A stretch of 64,000 nucleotides of DNA. It comes from Bathymodiolus brooksi (taxonomy: Eukaryota; Mollusca; Bivalvia; Mytilida; Modiolidae). The DNA is taken from NCBI GenBank assembly GCA_963680875.1, contig OY804589.1:24261462-24325461 (forward strand). Direction: 5' to 3'. This document shows, piece after piece, positions 36,000 through 45,700 of this stretch. A program made the position numbers and the translations under genes. Every line of letters begins with the position of its first letter. Position 1 is the stretch's first letter. Under the pieces are notes generated by a model. It was not told the DNA's origin and made no database searches. It worked only from the letters and a program-made list of their open reading frames with translations.

Positions 36000-36174
36000 A
36001 TCATTTACCTTTTTATCATCATCCTTTATGAGAGCTAGAAGCATATCAGAAATCATGTTGGACTTTACGTCTACTTCTGCTTCACTGCTGGCAGCGTTTA
36101 AGATTTCATCTCTTGTTAAGAAGCCACTACCATCACTGTCAAGTTTCTTAAACGTTCTTCTCATTACAAGCATC
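34939..36174 (-). CDS. Four-EF-hand calcium-binding protein, 3' two exons
   Basis: Exon 36174-36009 (acceptor tttacag, donor AAG/gtaaat) joins in phase 0 to exon 35193-34939 (acceptor tttcag), which ends in TAA. Together they give 139 codons with four EF hands. Hands 1 (DSDGSGFLTRDE) and 3 (DTDKRGALSKQE) have canonical 12-residue loops. Hands 2 (loop split by the intron, ending INYDE) and 4 (ending NLKYDE) keep position 12 but lack Asp at position 1, so probably only two sites bind calcium well. The fold is calmodulin/troponin-C-like, and the exact family is not identified. The first exon may contain the start (ATG at 36173) or follow an upstream coding exon that I could not find. The intron holds two SINEs. 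Confidence 0.8.
35257..35503 (-). mobile_element. tRNA-derived SINE, family A, in EF-hand gene intron
   Basis: It lies 64 bases upstream of the terminal exon, in the same orientation as the gene. Tail, core and head blocks are all present but diverged. Confidence 0.85.
35637..36003 (+). mobile_element. tRNA-derived SINE, family B, with (AATC)n tail
   Basis: Full head-to-tail copy: the head is diverged (CGATCCCCGATCTGG at the B-box), the body is clear, and the tail TGATATAGCTGAAAAATGCT is followed by about eleven AATC repeats. The repeat ends 5-6 bases from the 5' splice site of the EF-hand exon at 36009, on the opposite strand. Confidence 0.88.
36009..36174 (-). CDS. EF-hand gene, penultimate exon
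   Basis: 166 bases encoding hand 1 (DSDGSGFLTRDE) and the first half of hand 2. The donor is GT at 36008-36007. Confidence 0.8.
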
Positions 36175-36359
36175 CTGTAAACGTATAATTTCATGAGTAT
36201 ACATTTCTTTATACTATCATTATTTGGATTATCTCCCTTTGTTGCTTCGCTTACAATATACAATAGATATTTCTATAAGAATGATTTCAAAAACAATTGA
36301 ATGCTCCTTTGTTTGTTTGTTTGGTTTAGTTTAGTTTTTTTTTTTGGGGGGGGGGGGTT

Positions 36360-36515
36360 TGTCCGAAGTCACTGACAAACTTTATCACATTAGGTTGTAT
36401 CGAGTACACCTCGCCATGAACGGGGTTCTAACTCACAACTTATGTGGTAATAGGCACTGATTACAAAGGTAGATATAAATCCAACTCTCATACGATCACG
36501 ACAACGACGGCCCCT
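36360..36515 (-). mobile_element. SINE family A fragment (head and middle)
   Basis: Begins abruptly at CCGAAGTCACTGACAAAC after a poly-G run and lacks the tail and part of the core. The head with TAAATCCAACTCTCATACG is present. Confidence 0.75.
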
Positions 36516-37116
36516 TAAAGACAATTGAATGTTTCTTTCGCTTAAAATATGCAATTAAAACAAACATCTCATTAAAAAAAACAACTTGCTCTCGTCATGA
36601 TAGAGCTGAAAATTGCTGAGTTGGCGTTAAACAACAATCACCCACTCAATCACAGTAAAGACATTTTGCGGAAGCATTTCTGGTTAAATCACTGTGTACA
36701 GCATCACTGTAACATAATATTGAACTAAACAATATCAGGAGTAACCTTCATCAGGTAAGCTGAAAGTCAAAATATTAGATGGAAAGCCAATTAATTTAAA
36801 AGTCTTTGGCAGAACGTAATCGAAAGGGCTTACACAGGATAACCATAAACTGCTAGGTCGCATATGAATCAGGACGGACAATTTTAGCTATAATGATAAT
36901 TATTATTTAACTTTTATTTATTAGCCTTTATATGATCAAATCTGTCAATGCAATATAAAAACTTCCACTGGGTCAATACGATAAAAACCAGTCCAATACG
37001 GATATTTTCCGCATAGGCCCGATTCCAGTCAGTCCAATAACAGCTAGATCGGAATCCTCTAGACGTTTCGACAATTGCAAGGAAAAGTCCCGAGATATAT
37101 TGGACTGGTTAATAAA

Positions 37117-37260
37117 GGTATCATTACGTGATGTTTTTCATATTGGCCTAATTATAGGTCCTCGGTCTGATGTATTGGCCTTCGGCTGCGCCTCAAGCCA
37201 ATAACAGCAGGCCTCGGACCTATTACTAGGCCAATATGAAAAACATCACGTAATAATACT
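37117..37260. repeat. 144-bp near-perfect palindrome
   Basis: The left arm contains ATTACGTGATGTTTTTCATA and TTGGCCTAATTATAGGTCC; the right arm is its complement (GGACCTATTACTAGGCCAA, TATGAAAAACATCACGTAAT). There is almost no loop. It resembles a foldback or long-TIR MITE. Confidence 0.85.
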
Positions 37261-37270
37261 ATATTTAAGA

Positions 37271-37405
37271 AATAATTCTCGGATGCCGGACTCTATGCTT
37301 ATTTTAACATAGGTAGGCATTATATTATCGCTCGGTGTAAAATAATGACAAATATAATGTCTACCTATGTTAAAATAAGCATAGAGCCCGGCATACGAGA
37401 ATTAT
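37271..37405. repeat. Second foldback, ~55-bp arms
   Basis: The arms at 37271-37326 and 37351-37405 are reverse complements (TCTATGCTTATTTTAACATA against TATGTTAAAATAAGCATAGA) with about 25 bases between them. It lies 10 bases after the first palindrome. Confidence 0.85.
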
Positions 37406-37483
37406 GTCGATTCTAACAGGGCATTTACGGTAATGTTATGCATTCAAGCGTACCTAGACAGAGATTATTTTTGGGCGCTGTTC

Positions 37484-37585
37484 CAATTACCTCCCGCTAT
37501 TATTTACAAGAATATACAACGCTACAGAAGCTGTTACAATTACCTCCCGCTATTATTTACAAGAATATATAACGCTACAGAAACG
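37484..37585. repeat. Tandem duplication of ~52 bp
   Basis: The block CAATTACCTCCCGCTATTAT through AACGCTACAGAA occurs twice in direct succession with only a few changes. Confidence 0.8.
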
Positions 37586-39347
37586 CTATAAAAATTGATA
37601 ACGATCAAAAATTAGTTTCATCTGATTTTTTTTGTATATTTATTATTTTTATTCTTTTAGTCTAACATACATAAAGTACAAATATGCAAAATACGCTGTC
37701 GATTAGATATGCCTTCTGTACATGTGCTAGGGGTGTTCTGTGCTATTTAGCACAGGCACTCGAATTCCGGACCCCCCTTTTTCCTCATTTGGTCCCTCCC
37801 GCGATTATGGTATGGATCTTTGTCTGGAAGTATATCTTTGAACCATTTATCCATATTTTACAACATTTCGTGTTACAACTCTCTCGTTCTACTAACTTTT
37901 GTTTCTAGGTCCAGATGCTGTATTACTTATATAATTATACATAAAGGTATGAAACAATCGTCAAAATACGAAGAGGGAATCCTCGCTTCGACTCGATATT
38001 TAACAATAACGCGCCAGTTTTAAAAAGGACCTTCGCTTGTCCTCGTCTCAAAAATGATTTCCCTTCATTCCTATCTAGTTTATACGTACGAACAACAAAT
38101 ATTTATTGACGAAATTCAAGTTTATTCTCGACGACACATCCAACTTTCCTCCACTCTTGCCCATTCAGGAGGTCAACCGAACATATTTTGTTTCGCGCTA
38201 TTTCATTGGTCGGAAAGATTTTCGGAACTTTTTTAGTTTGTTCTTCGCTACGCACGGCCAATCCATTTCGCATCGAGAGGCCTATTAAGCGGGAGTTTTG
38301 AATAAGAATAAAAGAATATAAGTTTCAACAAAAATACTATTATTTTGGCAAAACTTTCAAAGAACAAGCACGAGAAGTACACGTCAGATTAAATCTAGGA
38401 CTCTATTGATGACCATATTTGTTCTTCTTTTTTTTTTGGAAAAGGGGGTGGGGAGTAGATGATGTTGTTGAAGATTCAAGCAGTAAAGCGAAGCTGGTTG
38501 TTTCCTTGTATGTTGTTGGATTTTGTTTTATGTACAATATACATGATGTACATTTACCCATATCCATTCTTTTTTTCAGGTAAATAACATAATTAGAACT
38601 TTTCATGAGTATTGCAACAAAGTTTGATCTTTAATTCTTTCTGTAGCTGAAAGAAATATTATAAAAATTCTGGTTTGAACAACACACACCTAAAAGTGTG
38701 GATGTAAAAAAAGGGGGGAGGGGTAATTACTCACAGAAATGTTTTTGTACCTAGACACGAGGAGGACTTTAATTTCATTTTGTTTAATCATTTCCAGTCT
38801 AAATGTCCTTTAGGCACCGGCCCTTGATGATCTCTGTATATGAATGGCATTGCTCTCATGCATGTACATTGGTCATGGGGAGAACGCTGGATTTGTCTTC
38901 TGTCATTGAATTAGCCCCTTGTAAATATAAAAGGGTTTATTTCTATTTCGGTGTTCAGAAGAAGTTAATAACTTGTTAAATATCTACAAACGATATATAT
39001 TTAGTTTTTTTGTGTTTTTTTTTTGCAATTGTCCAGTGGACTCTTCCAAATACTAGACTCATCAGAGACATAGATATGTTTAGTACTCATGTACCAATCT
39101 AATTTGCTTGTTTGTATACTGTTTATTACATTTATGTATTAGAATGTTCCTTATCAACATAAAGATCACGTTTTATCTAAATTGCTAATCACTTAATTAT
39201 GCCATAAATTAATCATTAATTAATTTCTTTGATCCTTACAAAAGAATCCGCTCATCAATACGATTTAAATTTTACATCTTTTAACCAAAAATATTAATTT
39301 ATATTAATACATAATTTTTATTTATTTATTTATTTATTTATTTTTTT

Positions 39348-39434
39348 GGGGCCGATTTGACCTTCTTTTTGAGGCCGATTTGACTTGGGGCCGATTTGAC
39401 TGGGGTCGATTTGACTTGGGGCCAATTTGACTGG
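39348..39434. repeat. Short tandem repeat, GGCCGATTTGACTT-type, five copies
   Basis: Follows a (TTTA)n tract. Five units of about 16 bases share GGCCGATTTGAC. It is not in a convincing reading frame. Confidence 0.75.
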
Positions 39435-40061
39435 AAATCATCGCATGCAGATGTTCATTCCACGGATCATTTCATTGGCGTGTATTCTTAAATCGATCGA
39501 TGCAATTAAAAATTTGAAAATCCTTTGTGGTGATATTGATGTTGCAAAGTAACCTGGCCGGCCTGTTTGAACTTCAAACTATGACCGTGGACGAATCTAC
39601 TATTTATATGTAACACCGGGTTCTCGTACAAATAACAACAATCGGCTATTCATAGTATTGTTGTTTGCATAGTATAGACTCCAATTAAATGGATTAGTGA
39701 ATTCAGATGTAAACTATTTTACCTGTCCACCCTAAATTAAAGATGAAGGTTCCAACTGAACTACGACCGATAGCCACACCCGGTCAGGTTGGCCTGAATC
39801 AACAATAACTATTTTGTTAAAACGGCAAACTATGACCATTTTGATAATGAATATTTCATGAGAATTATTTAAAAAGAAAAATCGCCTTACCTGTACCTTG
39901 AAATAAATTTCCGTGATCACACACACACCTCGTTGTATAAATCAAACTGTATTTCTGAAATAAAAAGAAAATATTTGAATTAGTTAATTAATATTTAGTT
40001 AATTAAATCTGGTTATAAGCGAACAGCACACGATTAAATTATATTAAACTTCAAAACTCAC

Positions 40062-40145
40062 AGAAAAAGAAAAATATTAGAGGACTTACCTTCAAATAGT
40101 GGACGATAAATATTTATAACATAGACAAGGAATAGTCAACAATAA
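40062..40145 (-). other. Exon-like block with splice donor, copy 1 (left of transposon 1)
   Basis: Direct repeat of 44563-44655. On the minus strand both end in CACTATTTGAAG followed by the strong donor gtaagt (GT at 40089-40088 here). It looks like a duplicated noncoding or first exon. Confidence 0.5.
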
Positions 40146-40553
40146 AACAATTTAATAAACTTTTGTGTCAAAGTTAATTACTTCTTACAAGTTAATCCTC
40201 AGGTCCGACCAGATCCTTTCCGTTACGCCTTAAAACATATCATTTTTCAACCTTAAAGCCCCACTGGCTAAGATACGACCGTTTTTTTTAATGAGCTGCA
40301 TTCTCCAAAAAATGTACTATACATGCTTTATATTTAATAAAATAATGTTTTAACTCATTTTCGTGTTGATATATGTGAGAAAGAATGGGTGAGAGAACGA
40401 TATTTGTTGACGAATTCCAGGATGCTGCATCAAAAGATGGCGACTGATTAATTATCGGCAAATTTGCGGAGTCTGTCGAATGATCCAATCGTAACTACTC
40501 GGCCGTATACGATTGCCGAATGATCGTGTTGTTCCCACTATAAATAAACAGAG

Positions 40554-42464
40554 ATGGAAGAGGTAAGCACATGTACTCTTTTCTCACTATATTATTCTTT
40601 TATTTCAAATGTTTTCCCGATAAAAAGTGGTCATTTCGCATGGTTTTAAAACAGAAAAGTACGTTAGTAATTTGTGCATAGCTCGAGAGAGGAGAAATAT
40701 AGTTAATTGTAAAAAAAAAACGTATTTTGACAAAATTGGGGTACGATAAGGGAAATACCAAGTGAACAATAAATATGTTGTATTCGTAAAAAAATTCTGA
40801 ATGAATCCGCATTATTCAGTAAATAATGTTCTCAAATTAAATATTTTAGGATTTTATCTTTATTATATTTGCTATCAGTATGAAGAACTTGCAAAGTGTA
40901 ACCGTCCTAACGGAAATCGTACCGTTTAGGCTCTTTCATTTCTCTGTTAGCCCTCTAAATTCTTTGATTTTCTGTTTTCTAAATGTTTTGATTCTATGTG
41001 TATCGAGGTTACATAAATTGTCGAAGTTACCCTATACAACAATAAATTTTACTGTAATTTCTGTACTACAGTCATCTGTCAAAAGTATTGGGAAATGTAA
41101 AAAAAAAAAAATCCCTGCATAATCAACCAAAACAATATTTTTTGGGGGGTTTATTTACTCATTATGTTGTTATGAGTGATTTTTATTTGTATATAATTTA
41201 ACACAACAAATACAAATTGACTGATTTTCCTATATATTTCAACTAAAAATAAATCCTAAAAATTTAAATCATGGAAAAAGTATGTACAAATAAAAACCAC
41301 TCATATAAGCATAATGAACAAATAAACAAACAAAATATAGACAATTTTGAATGTTTTGGTGTAAAATTTGTTAAAATCTATCCAGAAATGACTTCACAAT
41401 AATCTAAAAAAAAAATATGGTTTTGGTTGATTATATATGGATTTTTTTTTGGACATTTTCCAATACTTTTGATAGATGACTGTATTTTGTTTGGTCCTCA
41501 TTTTTGGTTGCCATAAAAGATTGAATTAAAGATCTTTTGATTTATTCATACAAGATGATAAAAAAATTATATTTATTTTAGAATTCAGATCAATCACGCA
41601 GCCTTCATTTGTCTTCCAATTTATTGGAGCAAGAAAATGAAAGAAATCCAGATCCATCCTGCTCCTCAGCCTGGGCAACCTGACTGATGCACCTGCACCT
41701 ATTGCAGGGAGATACTGGAGGGAGAGAAAGTGTGTTGCAAGGAGAACAGTGAGAGGTGCCACTCAAGAATGCCTGTAAATATTATTTTTTTCATATGCCT
41801 TTACTATTCTGTTGCATGATTTTATTTTTGACAGTTTTGTGGTTACACCAGTATTGACTTTGCCATCACCATGTAATGTGTTGTTTGTATGCAACATACC
41901 ATCTAATGTTTAAACATGTATTTACCATTTAAATAAAATGAGAAATGGGTTAAACAACCAACAAATCACACAAGAATAATCCTCGGAATTAAATACAAGA
42001 CAGGTTACCATACAGCCCTCAACAAGCGAAAACCCACATATCATGACAAACTGTTGATGGCCCCTCAAATAAAGCATAACTGTGAAAGTATTCATCCAGC
42101 ACCACAATATCTTTTTCAAACTAGCTTATCTGAATGAATTGATGTATTACAACGGAAAACTATGGATTGTTTCTCATCTATATTTTTCCCTTCTTTTCAG
42201 GATTTCTATACCATAGTTTTGGATGAAATTGTTTTGGAGGTTGTTGCTCGCCATAGAGATGATATTCTGGCACAACCTCCAGATCAAGATTATAACAGAG
42301 ACAGAAGACACACTGCGTACAGACAGTACATTTTGTGGCGACATGGCTATTTGGGAGCAGGAAACAGGCGTGTTGTACCAAGTTGCTGTGTATGGCGGAA
42401 AAGGGGAAAATATCCAGACCCACTTGGACAGTATGTTGGCTTCATGCCTGGAAGACTCGGATAG
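40554..42464 (+). pseudogene. Zinc-ballast (P2X7 C-terminal-like) gene in transposon 1
   Basis: Exons: 40554-40562 (ATG GAA GAG, strong donor gtaagc), 41582-41774 and 42201-42464. A TATA-like TATAAATA lies 10-15 bases before the ATG. The end of exon 2 encodes a cysteine-rich block (CTCTYC, then KVCCKE). Exon 3 encodes [21 protein letters not shown] and GQYVGF, matching the HxAYRxYxxWRxG, PSCCxW and GQYxGF blocks of the cytoplasmic P2X7 'ballast' domain, which binds zinc and guanine nucleotide. No transmembrane segment is present, so it is not a receptor. Exon 2 has a frameshift and a TGA just before the first Cys, where related sequences tend to have Trp. A polyadenylation signal AATAAA follows the stop at 42474. 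Exon borders come from splice-site reading only. Confidence 0.75.
41069..41482. mobile_element. Mariner/Tc1-like MITE in intron of the ballast gene
   Basis: 414 bases with inverted repeats of about 70 bases (CAGTCATCTGTCAAAAGTAT at left; complement CTTTTGATAGATGACTG at right), flanked by TA on both sides (41067-41068, 41483-41484). There is no ORF. TA duplication and CAGT...AAAAGTATTG ends fit Tc1/mariner. Confidence 0.85.
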
Positions 42465-42581
42465 ATAATCCAAAATAAAATTATTTTCTGTGCCAAATTT
42501 ATTTACACACTTTGTTTGTTTACAATTTTGTGCATCTGTTTTGCAGTGAAGGCAAGTAGTCAACAACAGTATGAAGCAACA

Positions 42582-44184
42582 TTATTGATGTGATGGTTTC
42601 TCATTGACACTTCCCCCATATACACATGTATATCTTGTTATACATATATTAATAAAACTGCTGGATTTGTCAAATGCTTTTATAGTGGAATATTTGCTGA
42701 CAGCAATGCCCGACATTTCAACTTCTGTCCTAAAACAAAAACAAATATATAACTGACATGTGTAGCTGTTACACAATAGCATGGCTTTGTAAATTACAAA
42801 AAAGGGTGCACTCGACTCGAAGCCGCAAGTGATAAAGTTTACCAATTGCTTGCCCATGGTCGGTGGTTCTCTCTGGGTACTCCGGCTTCCTCCACCACTA
42901 AAACTGGTCGTCATGATATAGCTGAAAATATTGTAGAAAGTGGCGCTAAAACACCAAAAATCAAAATCATGTTACACAATACTTGCATTTTACTTGAGTA
43001 AATCTCTATTTTATTCAATGTAATGAAATATTGTCAGATTTGTCAAAACTAAAGTGCAATTAAAAGCATCATTCATGGTGTAAATATATAGATTACACAA
43101 CAAGATCCTGTTGATTTATACCTTATTTTGTTAATACAAAAATGTATAATTATCTCCCACGAGCAAAGCTTTGTACTTAGCTAAATTTGGCATTATTGTT
43201 CAGGCCCTTAATTGTTCTCTCTGAGTCTCAGTCTTTCAACTGCTTTTTTTCTTCTTCAATTTTTCAAATGTTTTCATTCTAGCTGTACGAAAGTGACATA
43301 AATTGTTTAAAATACCATAAACAGCAATAAAATTTATATATACTTTCACTACTATGTTGTTTTATTAAACTTACATTCTACCAATCTCATGTTCTGATGC
43401 TGAAATCTCAGAAACATCTGCAACAGTAATGTTGGGCTTCTGATGGGCACGTTCTGGAGTGGACGCAAATGCAGCACATGCTGTATTATCAGACAATGGC
43501 ACACTTGTGGCAATCACACTATCATCGTGTAATCTAAGTTGTTTTGCTGTTTGTGTCTCCTGAGTTTTCTCATAATAGCTGAAATTGACAATAGCCTAGG
43601 AATATTGCAAAATTGTAAAATGACAAAAGTAATGAAGATCTGTGATAGATATATAGTGTGACTACTAGTACAGTTAGGGGCAGAAGCCCATTTCCGGGAA
43701 GCCTTGATTGTGGAGCAAATACTTTACTTTACACTAATTTGGGACTTACATTGTACTCTGTTACTGATTATATAAAAAATCCCTTTAACTGGCCTCAATA
43801 TTTTCGTCTCGATTTTACCTTTGGTATTTGACAGGTTTTATCACCTATTTCGAAGTAAATAACATACATTTAAGATATAGATGATAAATAAATATATATT
43901 TCCTTCAATGTTTTCACCTACGGAATAAATTTATAACTTCAATTAGCCACAATGTACGATTTATTTTCATCGTTAAAATGTAAACATTGCACTTACCAGT
44001 CCAAAAGTATTTTCGCCACTTCAGCGTTGGTTTTCACTCGTAGAACTGATCTGAGCTCATTCCAACGATCACACTGGTCTCCAATCCATATCCTGCTCAA
44101 ATTACTCTGAACCTGTAAATCTTCTCTTTGGACCACGCTTCGAACTAGATTCTGACATGTTTCTTTCATAGACAACAATCTCAA
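42582..44184 (-). CDS. Transposon 1 minus-strand gene, three exons, unknown function
   Basis: Exons 44184-43997, 43578-43375 and 42729-42582 join in frame through consensus splice sites (donors gtaagt, gtaagt; acceptors tttcag, ttttag) to about 179 codons with no stop. Exon 1 encodes a block IGDQCDRWNELRSVLRVK followed by AEVAKILLD. The same block is found on the minus strand of transposon 2. It looks like a small helical, possibly DNA-binding, domain; I cannot name the family with certainty. Exons 2-3 encode a low-complexity acidic/Ser-Thr-rich tail. The gene is convergent with the ballast gene. An intact splice frame while the neighbour is broken is notable. It could be part of a larger protein or a transposition accessory factor. 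Confidence 0.6.
42830..42960 (+). mobile_element. SINE family A, 3' part
   Basis: Core TCGGTGGTTCTCTCTGGGTA and tail CATGATATAGCTGAAAATAT without the tRNA-like head. It lies in an intron of the minus-strand transposon gene. Confidence 0.8.
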
Positions 44185-44562
44185 TACGCATGCGTAGCGT
44201 TCAAGTTCAACAGAGGTTGTATAAATACGGAAAATCTTCGGTGGGAATTATTGCATGACAGGACTTAATTCTCGCTACTTGTTCCCCCCTTTATTATATA
44301 GTAATGCGAGCTGAAAGACCAATTTTATTGCGTTTTTTAAATGTTTTAAACAAGTTTAAATGATTTTATTATTAAAAGAATTGTGTTTTTATTTTTAGTC
44401 AAATATATAGCCAGTGGGACTTTAATGTTAAACAAATCAAAACTTTTTCTTTTATACCGTCTATCAAACAAAATCGAATTCTTCGCCCATAATTTATATT
44501 GACTTTTTAAATATTTGTGTTTTCTCTTACTACACATTTAAAATATTTACTTAAGCTTTAGT

Positions 44563-44655
44563 TAGAAAAAGAAAAAAAAATATTAGAGAACTTACCTTCA
44601 AATAGTGAATGATAAATATCCAAGTTTATAACGTAGAAAATAAATAGCCAACAAT
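44563..44655 (-). other. Exon-like block with splice donor, copy 2 (right of transposon 1)
   Basis: Diverged direct repeat of 40062-40145, ending in CACTATTTGAAG and donor gtaag on the minus strand (GT at 44595-44594). It lies 80-170 bases downstream, on -, of the promoter-like cluster, and is a plausible untranslated first exon. Confidence 0.5.
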
Positions 44656-44729
44656 ACGTCCGTTCACTTCGACAATTGTTGTAGAAGTGATGGATTTTGA
44701 AATTGAAAAATACAAGTGCAGGGTGCTTC

Positions 44730-44975
44730 TCCGATTGGTTGGAACTGTCGAAGGTTTTCATTGGTTCCGTTTTACCGAATTCATTGGATAGAAAATAAGA
44801 GGCGGCTTCCGATTGGTTCTTAGGATTAATCGGTAGATTTTTTTCGGTGGGAAACGCTCCCATTGGTCAATTTGAATATTGGCGGAAAATTTGAATTTTG
44901 GCGGGAAATTACTTACTTCCGGTTCACCACTTCTGGTTGTGCATGCGCACGTGATCACTTCCGGTGACGTCACTG
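44730..44975. promoter_or_regulatory. Promoter-like cluster: CCAAT, E2F, ETS, CRE
   Basis: Six ATTGG (inverted CCAAT) words at 44734, 44760, 44783, 44812, 44862 and 44878. An E2F-type TTGGCGGGAAA lies at 44899 with a related TTGGCGGAAAA at 44879. ETS-type CTTCCGG occurs at 44916 and 44958, and a CRE TGACGTCA at 44965. This density is typical of cell-cycle or housekeeping promoters in animals, often bidirectional. Orientation is unsure: the exon-like block at 44563-44655 suggests minus-strand transcription. Confidence 0.65.
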
Positions 44976-45559
44976 CTCCACCGCAAATACGGCTTGAGCT
45001 GTGCCCATATACTACTTTCGTAGCCTGTGCCATTTATATAATTTACTGCATCCACTATTCTTTACCAATTAAATCATGGAAGAACTATATACAAAAATGT
45101 AAACTAGAACCTTATTGATTTTCATAGGTCGTCCACATGACACCGGAAGCATAGCTATAAGCCGACAGCCCGTTAATCCGACAGTTCGATAGTCTGAAAA
45201 TTCGATAGTCCGCCAGAGATGTGCTTGATTTTCACCGTTCACTTTCACCGTTCAAGTAAGAACAGCAACAAAGCTAAAATACGAGTGAACACATAAGAAA
45301 GATAGAAAGAATTAGTTTGACCAATTTTCTTGCATATTTGTTTGAATTTATACTTGAGAGAAGGAATTTTTCATTCATCTAGGTAAAGAAATAGCAAACT
45401 TATGTAATTCCATGATAATCACAAAGTGACGACCATACGATGTTCGAGGGGTGGGGGGTATTTTTGGATCAAATTAATATTTTCGTTTTATTTGCCGTCT
45501 TGGATAGAAGAGCCGATCGGAACAATAAGCAAAGGCTGTGTATTCCGGTGTCGTATAGT

Positions 45560-45700
45560 AAACATTCCGCATAGCAAACCTTCCCCCGGAATGTTTACTA
45601 TATAGTAAACATAGTAAGCTTTTCCCCTCTGAATATTTGCTATATAGTAAACCTTTCCCCCGGATACTTTACTATATATAGTAAATATTCCCTCGGGGGG
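45560..45700. repeat. Short palindromic repeat cluster, TTTACTATATAGTAAAC
   Basis: Three or four copies of a TTACTATATAGTAAAC-type palindrome with C-rich spacers. Related sequence recurs at 56165-56250. Confidence 0.7.

Larger units (their letters stand above)
36175..40256. other. Gene-poor stretch with foldbacks and repeats
   Basis: Contains a 5'-part SINE (36360-36515), a SINE tail (36590-36655), two long palindromes (37117-37260, 37271-37405), a 52-bp tandem duplication (37484-37585), a short GGCCGATTTGACTT tandem (39348-39434) and an exon-like block (40062-40145). The 5' exon of the EF-hand gene might lie here but I could not identify it. Confidence 0.55.
40257..44421. mobile_element. 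TTAA-flanked DNA transposon 1 carrying a P2X7-ballast-like gene
   Basis: 4165 bases. The left end AGCCCCACTGGCTA and the right end (minus strand AGTCCCACTGGCTA) match at 13 of 14 bases. Both ends are flanked by TTAA (40253-40256, 44422-44425). TTAA duplications are the signature of piggyBac and Kolobok transposons. No catalytic transposase domain is recognisable, so this may be non-autonomous or an unrecognised type. It contains two convergent spliced genes whose stop codons are 117 bases apart, plus an inserted mariner-like MITE and a SINE fragment. Confidence 0.8.

Noticed and set aside
40554..42464. P2X purinoceptor gene
   Set aside because: Only the cytoplasmic ballast-type domain is present. 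There are no transmembrane segments and no extracellular ligand-binding domain, and the gene lies inside a transposon.
42174..42566. 130- and 81-codon ORFs on - opposite the ballast exon
   Set aside because: Antisense to an exon with clear domain similarity on +.
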